From IMG/VR virus record IMGVR_UViG_3300021093_003887, positions 1-41,215 of that record: 41,215 bases of DNA; one strand, given 5' to 3'. This document shows positions 8,057-16,135 of the stretch, one piece after another. Each line of letters begins with the position of its first letter. Position 1 is the stretch's first letter. Source of the stretch: a virus. Below the pieces are notes generated by a model. The model ran no database searches, was not told the origin of the DNA, and saw nothing but the letters and a program-made list of their open reading frames with translations. A program made the position numbers and the translations under genes.

Positions 8057-9580
8057 ATGGTTAATTGTGTCATACTTTATGGTAACTCAGATTTTCCTAC
8101 AGGGCCTAAAGCAGCCGGTCCATTTAGAATAGCGTCAGAATTAAGAGATAACGGGTATACAGTACAGACGATAGATATAGCAATTTTTAAAAAGCTAGAT
8201 AAAGACTTAAAAGATATTTTAACGAAGTTTGTAGGTGTAGAAACTTTGTGGATAGGTATAAGCGTAACATTTCTACATAAAATTTTAAGTTACCCTTTTA
8301 GTTTGCAATTAATAGATGATGAAAGATATAAATCGTTAAATTTTGAAACACTAGAAGAAGAAATACATAAACTTATTTCTTTCGTTAGATCAATAAATCC
8401 TAAAATCAAAATGATATATGGTGGAGCCAGAAATTACCGATTAGATAAATTGGGGTTTATAAAATTTGAAAAATATGTCGATAAAGAAATTGTAGATTTT
8501 ACAAACTGGTTGGCTGGAAAATCCAATAAAATAGACCTTCAATTTTATTCAAACCATATAGTCGGAAAAGAATTCGAAGGGTTTACAAAATCATCAATAA
8601 AATACACAAAATCAGATATAATTGATTCCAAAGACGTACTTCCATTAGAACTATCCAGAGGATGTATTTTCAAATGCAAATTTTGTAGTTATCCTTTAAA
8701 CGGCAAAACCAAAGGAGAATGGATTAAACAAAGCCATGTCTTAAAAGAAGAGTTAAAAAGGAATTATAATGACTTTGGCGTCACTAATTATTCCTTTACC
8801 GATGATACATACAATGATAGTGTAGACAAACTTAAAATTTTATATGACGAAGTTTATTCAAAACTTTCGTTTAAGATAAAATTTGCCACATACATAAGAT
8901 TAGATTTATTAACAACTTTTCCAGAAACCTTAAAAATTCTTAAAGAGTCTGGATTAAAAAGTGCAGTTTGCGGAATAGAAAGTACCAATCCAAAATCTGC
9001 TAAGTCAATTGGAAAAGGAATGGATCCAAAAAGACAATTAGACTTTGTAAGAGAAATTAAACAGGACGTGTGGAAAGATATATTAATTTCTGGGAATTTT
9101 ATAATCGGCTTGCCGCATGATACTAAAGAAACTATAGATGATTTTGAATCATGGCTTTTAAGTTCAAGCAATCCATTAGATTATTGGTATGTTTTCCCGT
9201 TAGGAATATTTCCTTCTTATACGAAAAAATCATATTATCAATCAGAATTTGATTTAAATTATGAAAAATATGGATATGAGATTTTAGATTCATCTAGTGA
9301 ATTTTGGAAGGTATCTGGTTGGGTCAATAAAAACACAGGATTAGATTATGATTACTGCACTGCAAGATCAAAAGAGATTCGGCGTAAATCATCTTTTACG
9401 AATTGGAAATTTGGTGGTTGGCTATGGACTTTTTATCAAGAAATAGTTAATGATTATGATATAACTAATCTCTCTCAATCAGAAATAATAAAAAAATATG
9501 ATCTACTATCATTTCGAAATAATAAAGTAAATGATTACATAGATCAACTCAAGAATATCAATCACGTAATAGAAAAATAG
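8057..9580 (+). CDS. Radical SAM protein (B12-binding-like N-terminus), copy A, 507 aa
   Basis: C203-x3-C207-x2-C210 in the stretch R-G-C-I-F-K-C-K-F-C is the 4Fe-4S motif that cleaves S-adenosylmethionine. The following parts of the radical SAM barrel are visible (D-D-T-Y, G-I-E-S at about 307, G-N-F-I-I-G-L-P at about 347). The first 150 residues have the Rossmann-like pattern (A-x-x-L-x-x-x-G-Y-x-V-x-x-I-D) of cobalamin-binding domains in class B radical SAM enzymes, though no D-x-H-x-x-G is seen. Class B members methylate or rearrange unreactive carbons. It is paralogous to the gene at 13223. The last gene of the 4784-9580 run, it overlaps the convergent oxygenase gene by 23 nt. Confidence 0.8.
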   Translation: MVNCVILYGNSDFPTGPKAAGPFRIASELRDNGYTVQTIDIAIFKKLDKDLKDILTKFVGVETLWIGISVTFLHKILSYPFSLQLIDDERYKSLNFETLEEEIHKLISFVRSINPKIKMIYGGARNYRLDKLGFIKFEKYVDKEIVDFTNWLAGKSNKIDLQFYSNHIVGKEFEGFTKSSIKYTKSDIIDSKDVLPLELSRGCIFKCKFCSYPLNGKTKGEWIKQSHVLKEELKRNYNDFGVTNYSFTDDTYNDSVDKLKILYDEVYSKLSFKIKFATYIRLDLLTTFPETLKILKESGLKSAVCGIESTNPKSAKSIGKGMDPKRQLDFVREIKQDVWKDILISGNFIIGLPHDTKETIDDFESWLLSSSNPLDYWYVFPLGIFPSYTKKSYYQSEFDLNYEKYGYEILDSSSEFWKVSGWVNKNTGLDYDYCTARSKEIRRKSSFTNWKFGGWLWTFYQEIVNDYDITNLSQSEIIKKYDLLSFRNNKVNDYIDQLKNINHVIEK

Positions 9581-10088
9581 GATCAGGATCACATTTTACA
9601 GTGAGGCTTATTCTTGGAGAAAAATTTTCGTCCATTATTACCTGATGAGGTGTCATTACTTTAAATACAGTTGGCATATCCAGTACAAAATTATCCACTT
9701 CAACTGCAGATTCTTGATCACATAAAATAAATGGAAGTTTATTTTTTTGTACTATTTTAACATTAGGTCTGGCTTTAAAAAATTTGGTTTGACTATGCTC
9801 ACAGTTTAAAATCGGAATATTAATCCTGGTCTTATATTCATAGGTATCAATATGAACTAGACTATCACCATTTTTTATTGTTTTATATAAATTAAATCTA
9901 ACCGGAGTCAAATTTAATTTTAAGAAAAAGTATAGAGTATCTGCACAGTGATCAATAACACTCTGTTTGTTTAATGGTATAAATCCGATAGTTTTATCAT
10001 TTAAAATATCAGTATGGACTTTGAGATAGGTTAAAAGCTCAGATTGAATACTTTTTATATTCTTTATATTAATTTTTTTATAATTCAT
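9558..10088 (-). CDS. 2OG-Fe(II) oxygenase-like protein, 176 aa
   Basis: The double-stranded beta-helix signature is visible: H79-x-D81 in V-H-I-D-T, then H148 in T-P-H-Q-V and R159 in S-P-R-I-S, the expected order of iron ligands and 2-oxoglutarate-binding Arg. An R-I-N-I-P-I strand follows the first motif, as in the small phage oxygenases nearby. It would hydroxylate an unknown substrate. It is the second gene of a leftward pair with 10078-10623, overlapping it by 11 nt, and converges with the radical SAM gene at 8057. The paired gene has the same fold and similar motifs, so an old duplication is likely. Confidence 0.6.
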   Translation of the reverse strand: MNYKKINIKNIKSIQSELLTYLKVHTDILNDKTIGFIPLNKQSVIDHCADTLYFFLKLNLTPVRFNLYKTIKNGDSLVHIDTYEYKTRINIPILNCEHSQTKFFKARPNVKIVQKNKLPFILCDQESAVEVDNFVLDMPTVFKVMTPHQVIMDENFSPRISLTVKCDPDPIFLLRD

Positions 10089-10623
10089 CTAGCATGTGGA
10101 CAGGGTCATTTTTAAATTCTAGTGCCATAGTTATTCTCGGAGTATTTTTTTCATTCATGATAGTGTTATGAGGTACGCTTGTCCTCATTATCCATGGACC
10201 TTTAATAACAATACTATCTCTAGCCCTGTAATTATTTCCTGGTTTGTAGCTTTTTACCCCAGAATCGGGATTTATCCATTCAACTAGATCTGATGATTCA
10301 TAAAATATTGTTCTTGTATTATGTGCATTTAACAAAGGAATCAATACTTTGGCAGATGGAGGAGATATGTCTGTATGTACAGGAGAATGCTTATTATTGT
10401 ACATAATAAAAATTGATGCGAAATAAGGCTCCATATTCAGTTTAGAAAATGCATCTAGTATAATCGGACAACAATTTAATAATTTATTAAAATTTAAAAT
10501 ATAATAACTTGCGTTATTCAATCTTCTATTATATATTTCGTCTATAGATTTAACAAAATTAAGAGATTTTTCGGTTATTTCTTCAATGTTTGGGATCTCT
10601 AAATACTTGTAATATTTGCTCAT
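10078..10623 (-). CDS. 2OG-Fe(II) oxygenase-like protein, 181 aa
   Basis: H83-T-D85 in S-P-V-H-T-D-I, H152 in S-V-P-H-N-T and R163 in T-P-R-I-T form the usual H-x-D...H...R pattern of 2OG-dependent oxygenases, in a chain of normal length for the small phage-type members. A possible AAGGA sits about 14 nt before the ATG. It diverges from the AspH-like gene at 10662; its start codon complement overlaps a late promoter box for the other strand. It leads the leftward pair with the gene at 9558. The substrate is unknown. Confidence 0.6.
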   Translation of the reverse strand: MSKYYKYLEIPNIEEITEKSLNFVKSIDEIYNRRLNNASYYILNFNKLLNCCPIILDAFSKLNMEPYFASIFIMYNNKHSPVHTDISPPSAKVLIPLLNAHNTRTIFYESSDLVEWINPDSGVKSYKPGNNYRARDSIVIKGPWIMRTSVPHNTIMNEKNTPRITMALEFKNDPVHMLDEL

Positions 10624-10628
10624 AAATA
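10621..10628 (+). promoter_or_regulatory. T4-type late promoter box (CATAAATA)
   Basis: A 7 of 8 match to the late consensus. The predicted start near 10634 leaves a leader of about 28 nt, without a clear ribosome site, before the ATG at 10662. Its first three bases are also the complement of the start codon of the leftward gene. Confidence 0.45.
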
Positions 10629-10661
10629 TAATTTATCCTTATAATTTTAATAATATGTAAA

Positions 10662-11156
10662 ATGATAAAAATTTTAAAAAACTTAGATAAAACAGCCATT
10701 GAAGAAATTCTACGTACTTACCAGACATTAGATTCACAAATCCAATGGCACAGTTCTGTAAACTCGAAACAAACAAGCGTACAATTCAAAAAAGGAGAAG
10801 ATCATTGGGCAAGTTCTGTTGGTCGGCAAACAGGGGCAGAAACTGACTACGATCAATTAAATCCTTTTTTTAAGAATACAATTTTTGAAGATATCATAAC
10901 AGAATATAATTTATATAGAAGTAGACTTATGTGGGTTTTACCTTATAGATGTTATAGTTTTCATAGAGATAGACTTCCTCGAATACATGTTCCTATCATA
11001 ACTAATGAAGAATGTTATTTTTTATTTAGGACCGGGGAAATAAGGCATTTAACTGTAGATAAAATATGGCTAACTGATACCAGGCTAGCACACACATTTA
11101 TTAATACTTCTGACTATGAAAGATTGCATTTTGTTGGTGTAACTGCTGATCAATAA
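10662..11156 (+). CDS. Small AspH-like 2OG-Fe(II) oxygenase, 164 aa
   Basis: H101-R-D103 in the strand C-Y-S-F-H-R-D, a following R-I-H-V-P-I strand, H144 in R-L-A-H-T-F and R154 match the AspH-like pattern also seen in the gene at 5668, with only a short N-terminal extension. It would couple 2-oxoglutarate decarboxylation to hydroxylation of an unknown substrate. It stands alone between two leftward genes, converging with the SGNH hydrolase (1 nt apart). No good ribosome site is seen before the ATG. Confidence 0.65.
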   Translation: MIKILKNLDKTAIEEILRTYQTLDSQIQWHSSVNSKQTSVQFKKGEDHWASSVGRQTGAETDYDQLNPFFKNTIFEDIITEYNLYRSRLMWVLPYRCYSFHRDRLPRIHVPIITNEECYFLFRTGEIRHLTVDKIWLTDTRLAHTFINTSDYERLHFVGVTADQ

Positions 11157-11157
11157 T

Positions 11158-11880
11158 CTAATCTAACGTGCTTAATATTTTATCATGCACACACTTATGG
11201 GTATGCTTCCCAGGATGACTTAAATCTCTCGCAAAATCATTGTCTGCCCATATTTCATTTGTAAAAACTTCATTAGAATTGTAAGTCTTAAATTTAATTC
11301 GATATGAATTGCATATATTTTCAATCGCTAATATGTTCTTCTTTTGATTGAGGAAAGAATTATTATTGTTCAGCAACCACGTTTTATAAAATCCATTATT
11401 CAAATATTCCGATTTTTCGTGCCTAAAAAATAGCACATCTTCATCATCCCAGAGTTCTAATCTAGTTGGTTCTGGACTAAGACAAATTACTATCTTTGGT
11501 AATAACTTCGCTATGTAATAATATGCAAGTCTAAATGAAGTATCATTAGAACTTGCACCCAGAGCTAGATTATAATATTTCATATTTAGGGATTTAGATA
11601 ACTGATAAGCATATACTTCTTCTAATTGTAATCCGGTTCCAAATGTTAAACTACAGCCCAAAAATAATATTGAATTTCTATCGTGAGAGAACTCGTCTGA
11701 TCGAAATCCTTCATTATTAAAATTATAATAAATTTTTTTTTCTAGCCAACCGTTGACCGCTAATAAATTTCTATTTTTTTGCAAATTACGAACGAATCTT
11801 TCCTTCGTATCAAATAATTCCCATTCTTGTGTGGTCCCAGAAAAAATTTTCCAAGGATGACTATTTAACGGAATTTCCAT
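11158..11880 (-). CDS. SGNH/GDSL-family hydrolase, 240 aa
   Basis: Block I G-C-S-L-T-F-G with nucleophile S77 follows the strand I-L-F-L, G-A-S-S-N-D at about 108-113 fits blocks II/III, and D219-L-S-H222 near the C-terminus is the D-x-x-H of block V. This gives a complete Ser-Asp-His triad of SGNH esterases and acyltransferases, which act on acyl or acetyl esters of lipids and polysaccharides. There is no signal peptide, so it probably acts in the cytoplasm. The ATG lies exactly at the start site predicted from the late box at 11886-11893, so the message would be leaderless. Confidence 0.7.
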   Translation of the reverse strand: MEIPLNSHPWKIFSGTTQEWELFDTKERFVRNLQKNRNLLAVNGWLEKKIYYNFNNEGFRSDEFSHDRNSILFLGCSLTFGTGLQLEEVYAYQLSKSLNMKYYNLALGASSNDTSFRLAYYYIAKLLPKIVICLSPEPTRLELWDDEDVLFFRHEKSEYLNNGFYKTWLLNNNNSFLNQKKNILAIENICNSYRIKFKTYNSNEVFTNEIWADNDFARDLSHPGKHTHKCVHDKILSTLD

Positions 11881-11885
11881 AAGCG

Positions 11886-11893
11886 TATTTATG
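11886..11893 (-). promoter_or_regulatory. Leftward T4-type late promoter box (CATAAATA)
   Basis: On the minus strand this reads CATAAATA. Six nt beyond its last A is the A of the start codon at 11880, giving a predicted leaderless transcript for the SGNH hydrolase. It is back to back with the rightward box at 11907. Confidence 0.6.
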
Positions 11894-11906
11894 GTCGAAG
11901 TTTATC

Positions 11907-11914
11907 AATAAATA
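11907..11914 (+). promoter_or_regulatory. Rightward T4-type late promoter box (AATAAATA)
   Basis: AATAAATA ends at 11914 and the A of the next start codon is at 11920, exactly 6 nt on, again predicting a leaderless transcript. It likely drives the run 11920-15146. Confidence 0.6.
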
Positions 11915-11919
11915 TAGTT

Positions 11920-12555
11920 ATGGACGATATTTTGTTCGCTAAAATCATTTTTCCAGATTTAAACAAAGAAAAATCTACATACGAAATTATGAAGATTGAT
12001 AAATCTTATTGGTTTTGGGATCCCTATAGAGCAACCAATATGCTTTCACTAATGACAAAAAATCCTGTCCCCGGACCATTTGGAACTAAAAATAATCTAC
12101 AAGGAGAATTTCAATGGTTGGCTTATACTCCCCCAGTGATAATAGATTGGTTTGAAACATACGTTTTTCCGTGGATGGGAACTAAAACCAGAATTATGGC
12201 ACTGCTTACAAACCAGAAATCTAAAAATTTAGAACATGTAGATTGTGATAAAAATTCGATCTTCACAAAACAACATAAATTTAGAATAGTTTTAAAAGGA
12301 AAAACAGAAACACTGTATTTTAAAACTGATAAGCATGATGTGTATGTTCCAAATATTACATCACCATTTTTAATGGACGGAAGTTGGCCTCACGGAATGA
12401 ATAACTTCGACGATGATTATAAGTTGACTATAGCAGCCGGAGCTCCTTGGGTGGGTAACGATTCATACACCAACATAGAAATTTTAATGAAGAGATCAGA
12501 ATTCGTTTTCCCAGAGGATTACAAAATTTATTTCAAAAAGGAATTTTCTACGTGA
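11920..12555 (+). CDS. Oxygenase-like beta-helix protein, 211 aa
   Basis: The arrangement H106-V-D108, a following F-R-I-V-L-K strand, then H158 in W-P-H-G-M and K168 resembles the small 2OG-Fe(II) oxygenases around it, with Lys in place of the usual Arg as a possible 2-oxoglutarate anchor. The N-terminal 100 residues are aromatic-rich (W-F-W-D, F-Q-W-L) and not recognised. It could equally be a metal-binding cupin-like protein without oxygenase activity. No ribosome site is present; the start codon coincides with the predicted transcription start. The stop overlaps the GTG of the next gene by 4 nt. Confidence 0.5.
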   Translation: MDDILFAKIIFPDLNKEKSTYEIMKIDKSYWFWDPYRATNMLSLMTKNPVPGPFGTKNNLQGEFQWLAYTPPVIIDWFETYVFPWMGTKTRIMALLTNQKSKNLEHVDCDKNSIFTKQHKFRIVLKGKTETLYFKTDKHDVYVPNITSPFLMDGSWPHGMNNFDDDYKLTIAAGAPWVGNDSYTNIEILMKRSEFVFPEDYKIYFKKEFST

Positions 12556-13220
12556 ATGATTTTATCTTAAAAACTTATGACAATTTAACGATCCAAGATA
12601 AAGAATTTTTTTTTAATTTTTGCCGAGATGCTTCGAAAGAAACGGAAAAATCGGCGTCTGTTAATATGTGGGCTAGAAATACCTTTGTTAAACCATGGAC
12701 TCTGGGATATCGATTAGAATCTACTAATGAATTTAAAGAACCGAATGGAAAATTTTATATTCTATACAATAACAACGAAGTAATTGGATGTAGCGGTATA
12801 CATGTAAGCGAATTTCATCCTTTGATATTTTCGGCTGGAGTAAGGACTTGGATCAAAAAAGAGTATAGGAATCAATCTATTAACAAAAAATATTTTTTCC
12901 CAGAACAACGATCTTGGGCTATAAAGAAAGAAGCAAAAATAATATTTCTGTCATTTAATGAGTATAATAAAAATTTAATACAGGTTTTTAAAAGAAATAG
13001 ATTAGGCGAAAATAAAGAAAGAGTTACAAATAGAAATAAAAATGACCTATTCAGTAATGGACTTAAAATAATCGATTTTCCGCTGATTATTAATCAAACA
13101 AAGCAATGGATATGTTACGAAATTATAGATGAAGATTTTGATTACGATTGGACTCGACTTGCGTACTCAGATGATAGAAAAGAACAAATTTATACAAAAG
13201 ATCTTTCAAAAAGATTTTAA
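12552..13220 (+). CDS. GNAT-like acyltransferase, 222 aa
   Basis: A central segment resembles the GNAT core: the strand F-Y-I-L-Y-N-N-N-E-V-I-G-C-S-G-I (about 72-87), the strand V-R-T-W-I followed by K-K-E-Y-R-N-Q-S-I at the acetyl-CoA loop position (about 98-112), and a helix-strand pair around I-I-F-L-S-F-N-E-Y-N. The consensus Gly of the CoA loop is not kept, so the activity is uncertain. I used the GTG at 12552, which overlaps the previous stop (GTGA), since the ATG 4 nt later is in another frame. The radical SAM gene follows after 2 nt. Confidence 0.5.
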   Translation: MNDFILKTYDNLTIQDKEFFFNFCRDASKETEKSASVNMWARNTFVKPWTLGYRLESTNEFKEPNGKFYILYNNNEVIGCSGIHVSEFHPLIFSAGVRTWIKKEYRNQSINKKYFFPEQRSWAIKKEAKIIFLSFNEYNKNLIQVFKRNRLGENKERVTNRNKNDLFSNGLKIIDFPLIINQTKQWICYEIIDEDFDYDWTRLAYSDDRKEQIYTKDLSKRF

Positions 13221-13222
13221 AA

Positions 13223-14710
13223 ATGGCAGAAATAGTATTGTTTACATGTATAGAAAGTGGAGGATTTTTCCGGAGTATCGGAGCTTATCAAATAGCTAAT
13301 GCGTTAAGACAACAAGGCTATACAGTACAGGTAGTTGATTGGTTATCTACTATTATTTCCAAAAATAATAGCATTTTCCTTAATATATTAGAAAAATATG
13401 TATCAAAAGATACCTTATGGATCGGGTTTAGCACTACTTTTTTCTTTCATAAACCTAAAAAGAATTCAAATAAAATTAATAAAATCGATGAAACATTTAA
13501 AAACAATATTTTTGATAACAAACAAATTACCGAGATTAAAGATTACGTTTATTCAATATCTCCAAAATGTAAATTTGTTCTAGGGGGCGGCAGAGCATAT
13601 ATAGAAGATACTTCCGGACTAATAGATGTTTTTATTTTAGGATATGCAGATCAATCAGTAATAGAATTCACCAGATTTTGTCAAAACAAAAATCCATTTT
13701 TCCAATATAATTTATCCAAAGGAAAAATGATAATAAACAATGATACAAAGGCAGTTAATTATGATTTTTCAAATTCCAAATTCAGTTGGCATGATTCGGA
13801 TCATATAAATTTTATGGAAGCTCTGCCAATAGAAATTTCTAGGGGATGTATATTCAACTGTAGTTATTGTTCGTATCCGTTAAACGGTAAAAAGAAATTA
13901 GATTATATTAAAAATCCGGAAATATTAACAGAACTATTTCTTTCAAATTACGAAAAATACCAGACTACAAATTATGTTTATTTAGACGATACACACAACG
14001 ACAGCACTGAGAAATTAGAACTACTATTTAATAAAGTTTATTCTAAATTACCGTTTAAAATTAAATTTTGTACCTACCTTAGATTAGACTTACTGAATGC
14101 TCATCCAGAAACTATTGAATTATTGTTATCAAGTGGATTAGTAAGTTGTTTTTTTGGCATAGAAAGTTTAAATTATGAATCTAACCGAGTTATCGGTAAA
14201 GGCATTAAACAAGATAAAATTATTTCCACTTTGCAAAAAATAAAAGACGTATGGAAAGAAGATGTTAGGACTGAGGGAGGATTCATAATAGGATTGCCAA
14301 ACGATTCTGTCGAATCAGTTAAATCATGGGTGTCTACTTTAGAAAATGAAAATTTATTACATAGTTATAGATTTCATTCTTTAGGAATTAATCAAGTTTT
14401 TAAACAGAAACCATGGTCAAGCAAATTTGATCAAGATCCTATAAAATATGGTTACAAAATGTTACCAAACAATCATTGGATTAATAATAAAGGTATGACG
14501 TCGTTTCAAGCATGGCAAATTTATATAGAATTAGAAAAAAGGCTAGGCAATAAACTTCCATGGACTGGTATTTTTGATTTCCATAATCTAGGTGCAAATT
14601 TTGAAGAATGTTTTGTCAGTGATAGAATAGAAATGTATAAAAAATATTATAACAATAAAATAGAACTATATAGTAGTTACTTAAGGAAACTGTTACATGA
14701 ACAAATTTAA
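13223..14710 (+). CDS. Radical SAM protein (B12-binding-like N-terminus), copy B, 495 aa
   Basis: C209-x3-C213-x2-C216 in R-G-C-I-F-N-C-S-Y-C carries the 4Fe-4S cluster that binds S-adenosylmethionine. The stretch through S-Y-P-L-N-G-K, the D-D-T-H/Y-N-D-S segment, the Y-S-K-L-x-F-K-I-K-F segment and G-I-E-S are shared almost position by position with the gene at 8057, so the two are clear paralogues. The N-terminus (A-N-A-L-R-Q-Q-G-Y-T-V-Q-V-V-D) looks like the cobalamin-binding Rossmann domain of class B enzymes. It sits in a run 11920-15146 and overlaps the DUF2061 gene by 14 nt. No ribosome site is visible. Confidence 0.8.
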   Translation: MAEIVLFTCIESGGFFRSIGAYQIANALRQQGYTVQVVDWLSTIISKNNSIFLNILEKYVSKDTLWIGFSTTFFFHKPKKNSNKINKIDETFKNNIFDNKQITEIKDYVYSISPKCKFVLGGGRAYIEDTSGLIDVFILGYADQSVIEFTRFCQNKNPFFQYNLSKGKMIINNDTKAVNYDFSNSKFSWHDSDHINFMEALPIEISRGCIFNCSYCSYPLNGKKKLDYIKNPEILTELFLSNYEKYQTTNYVYLDDTHNDSTEKLELLFNKVYSKLPFKIKFCTYLRLDLLNAHPETIELLLSSGLVSCFFGIESLNYESNRVIGKGIKQDKIISTLQKIKDVWKEDVRTEGGFIIGLPNDSVESVKSWVSTLENENLLHSYRFHSLGINQVFKQKPWSSKFDQDPIKYGYKMLPNNHWINNKGMTSFQAWQIYIELEKRLGNKLPWTGIFDFHNLGANFEECFVSDRIEMYKKYYNNKIELYSSYLRKLLHEQI

Positions 14711-15146
14711 AGAAAATCACTTGCGAACTATATCTAAGGTTATTTCTTGGAGAGTTCTTATAACAATCAGCCATATGGTTAATGCATTCATAGTAACAGG
14801 AAGTCTGCTAATGGGTGTTAAGATAGCAGGACTTGCCTTGGTAATTAACAGTGCTTTGTTCTGGATCCATGAACGTGCATGGAACATTTTTCAGTGGAAT
14901 CGTCGAGAGAACGAAAAATTAAATTTCGCAGAAGGCCATCCGAGATCTATTTCTAAAGTAGTATCTTGGAGAATTTTGATCACCGTAAGCAATTTCGTGA
15001 TTCCATTTGTCATGACCGGTAGTTGGGGACAGGCTGCGCTATTTGCGGGAATGGCTACTGTAGTCAATATCATTCTATATTGGAGCCATGAAAGGATTTG
15101 GAATCGCATAAAATGGGGGAAATCTGTAGAAACAAATATATCATAA
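14697..15146 (+). CDS. Tandem DUF2061 membrane protein, 149 aa
   Basis: Two homologous halves (about residues 7-66 and 77-136) each begin R-(T/S)-I-S-K-V-(I/V)-S-W-R and end W-(I/S)-H-E-R-x-W-N, the hallmarks of DUF2061. Each has two hydrophobic segments, so four membrane helices in all. The family's function is not established; it is often found with sulfur or lipid-related genes. An AAGGA site precedes the ATG, which overlaps the radical SAM gene by 14 nt, so the two are probably co-translated. Confidence 0.85.
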   Translation: MNKFKENHLRTISKVISWRVLITISHMVNAFIVTGSLLMGVKIAGLALVINSALFWIHERAWNIFQWNRRENEKLNFAEGHPRSISKVVSWRILITVSNFVIPFVMTGSWGQAALFAGMATVVNIILYWSHERIWNRIKWGKSVETNIS

Positions 15147-15149
15147 ATA
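15142..15149 (+). promoter_or_regulatory. T4-type late promoter box (CATAAATA)
   Basis: A 7 of 8 match overlapping the DUF2061 stop codon. The predicted start near 15155 is 3 nt before the ATG at 15158, so the leader would be almost absent. Confidence 0.45.
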
Positions 15150-15157
15150 TCATAAAA

Positions 15158-16090
15158 ATGAATGAAATAGTTGATTATGGCATTAATTTTGGTTTTGATA
15201 ATAATAAATTTTTTGTGGATTATATCTCGTGCGGGTCAGACATTGGAAATTATAGGGAAGAATTTAAAAAACGTGCAGTAGAATTATCTAAAGCAAGCAA
15301 AAAAATATTGTTAGGATTAAGTTCTGGGCTAGATAGTCAAGCAGTATTACATAGCTTTTTTGAGCAAGGCATTAAAATCGAATGTGCATTTTTATATCAA
15401 CCTAAATTTAATGAAATAGAATACAATCAATTAAAAATTGTTGCTAAAAAGTATAACATAAATCCTATTATTATAGAACTTGATCCTAATAACATTAAAG
15501 AAGAAATATTAGATCACTATAATCAAACAGGAATCCCTCCTAATCAACTGATACACAAAAAATTTCTACAACAATTACCAGAAGACTACGATTTTGTTCA
15601 AGGAGTACACGGTCCTGACATTTTTTATAGGAACAATACTTGGTATTCCCTAGATTGTGCAGATTCTATGGAAATTTCTAGGCTGAGAGGGTTCGGTATG
15701 CTGGAAAGGAAAGGAAAAATAATATGTTGGGAAAGGACTGGTTCTATATTATTAAGTATTTTAACAGATCATATTACTACATCATTTATGTATTCGTATA
15801 ACTATATCGCCAGTAACCATCTAAAAACTACAGGAAAAGAAATTAACTTTATGAAAGATCACTGGGATATCTACATCAAACCCTTTCTATATGGAAAATA
15901 TTGGAAAAATGAGTTAGAATATTTTCCTAAATATCAAGGGTGTGAAGGTATTGATTATGTCATAGACGGACCAAAACACAATTATAGGAAAAATCGTGTA
16001 GTTATAAAATACGATGCATTAATAAAACATCTTAAAAATCCTAAAGGAACAATTAAAAGAATTTATGAGTTTGAAGAAAATAAAAAATAA
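15158..16090 (+). CDS. PP-loop (asparagine-synthase-like) ATPase, copy B, 310 aa
   Basis: S55-S-G-L-D-S60 after the strand I-L-L-G-L is a PP-loop of the asparagine-synthetase type; the second residue is Ser instead of Gly (SSGLDS), as in some members. The layout matches copy A at 4784, including the N-terminal G-I-N-F and the C-terminal V-I-K-Y-D-A-L-I-K. No glutaminase domain is present. I chose the ATG at 15158 over an in-frame ATG at 15098 because the longer form would read far into the DUF2061 gene and its first 20 residues are not like copy A. It likely activates a carboxylate as AMP ester for amide formation. It is the last gene of the A+T-rich island. Confidence 0.65.
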   Translation: MNEIVDYGINFGFDNNKFFVDYISCGSDIGNYREEFKKRAVELSKASKKILLGLSSGLDSQAVLHSFFEQGIKIECAFLYQPKFNEIEYNQLKIVAKKYNINPIIIELDPNNIKEEILDHYNQTGIPPNQLIHKKFLQQLPEDYDFVQGVHGPDIFYRNNTWYSLDCADSMEISRLRGFGMLERKGKIICWERTGSILLSILTDHITTSFMYSYNYIASNHLKTTGKEINFMKDHWDIYIKPFLYGKYWKNELEYFPKYQGCEGIDYVIDGPKHNYRKNRVVIKYDALIKHLKNPKGTIKRIYEFEENKK

Positions 16091-16135
16091 CAATTTTCCA
16101 TTGATTTTTAACTTGACTGAATATAAACTAAAAAC

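Noticed and set aside
4784-16090. Reading the PP-loop proteins as QueC and, with the PTPS-like protein and radical SAM proteins, as a 7-deazaguanine DNA-modification pathway
   Set aside because: The radical SAM proteins are about 500 residues with a cobalamin-like N-terminus, not short QueE; the PP-loop proteins lack the zinc-binding Cys cluster of QueC; no transglycosylase (DpdA-like) is in the window.
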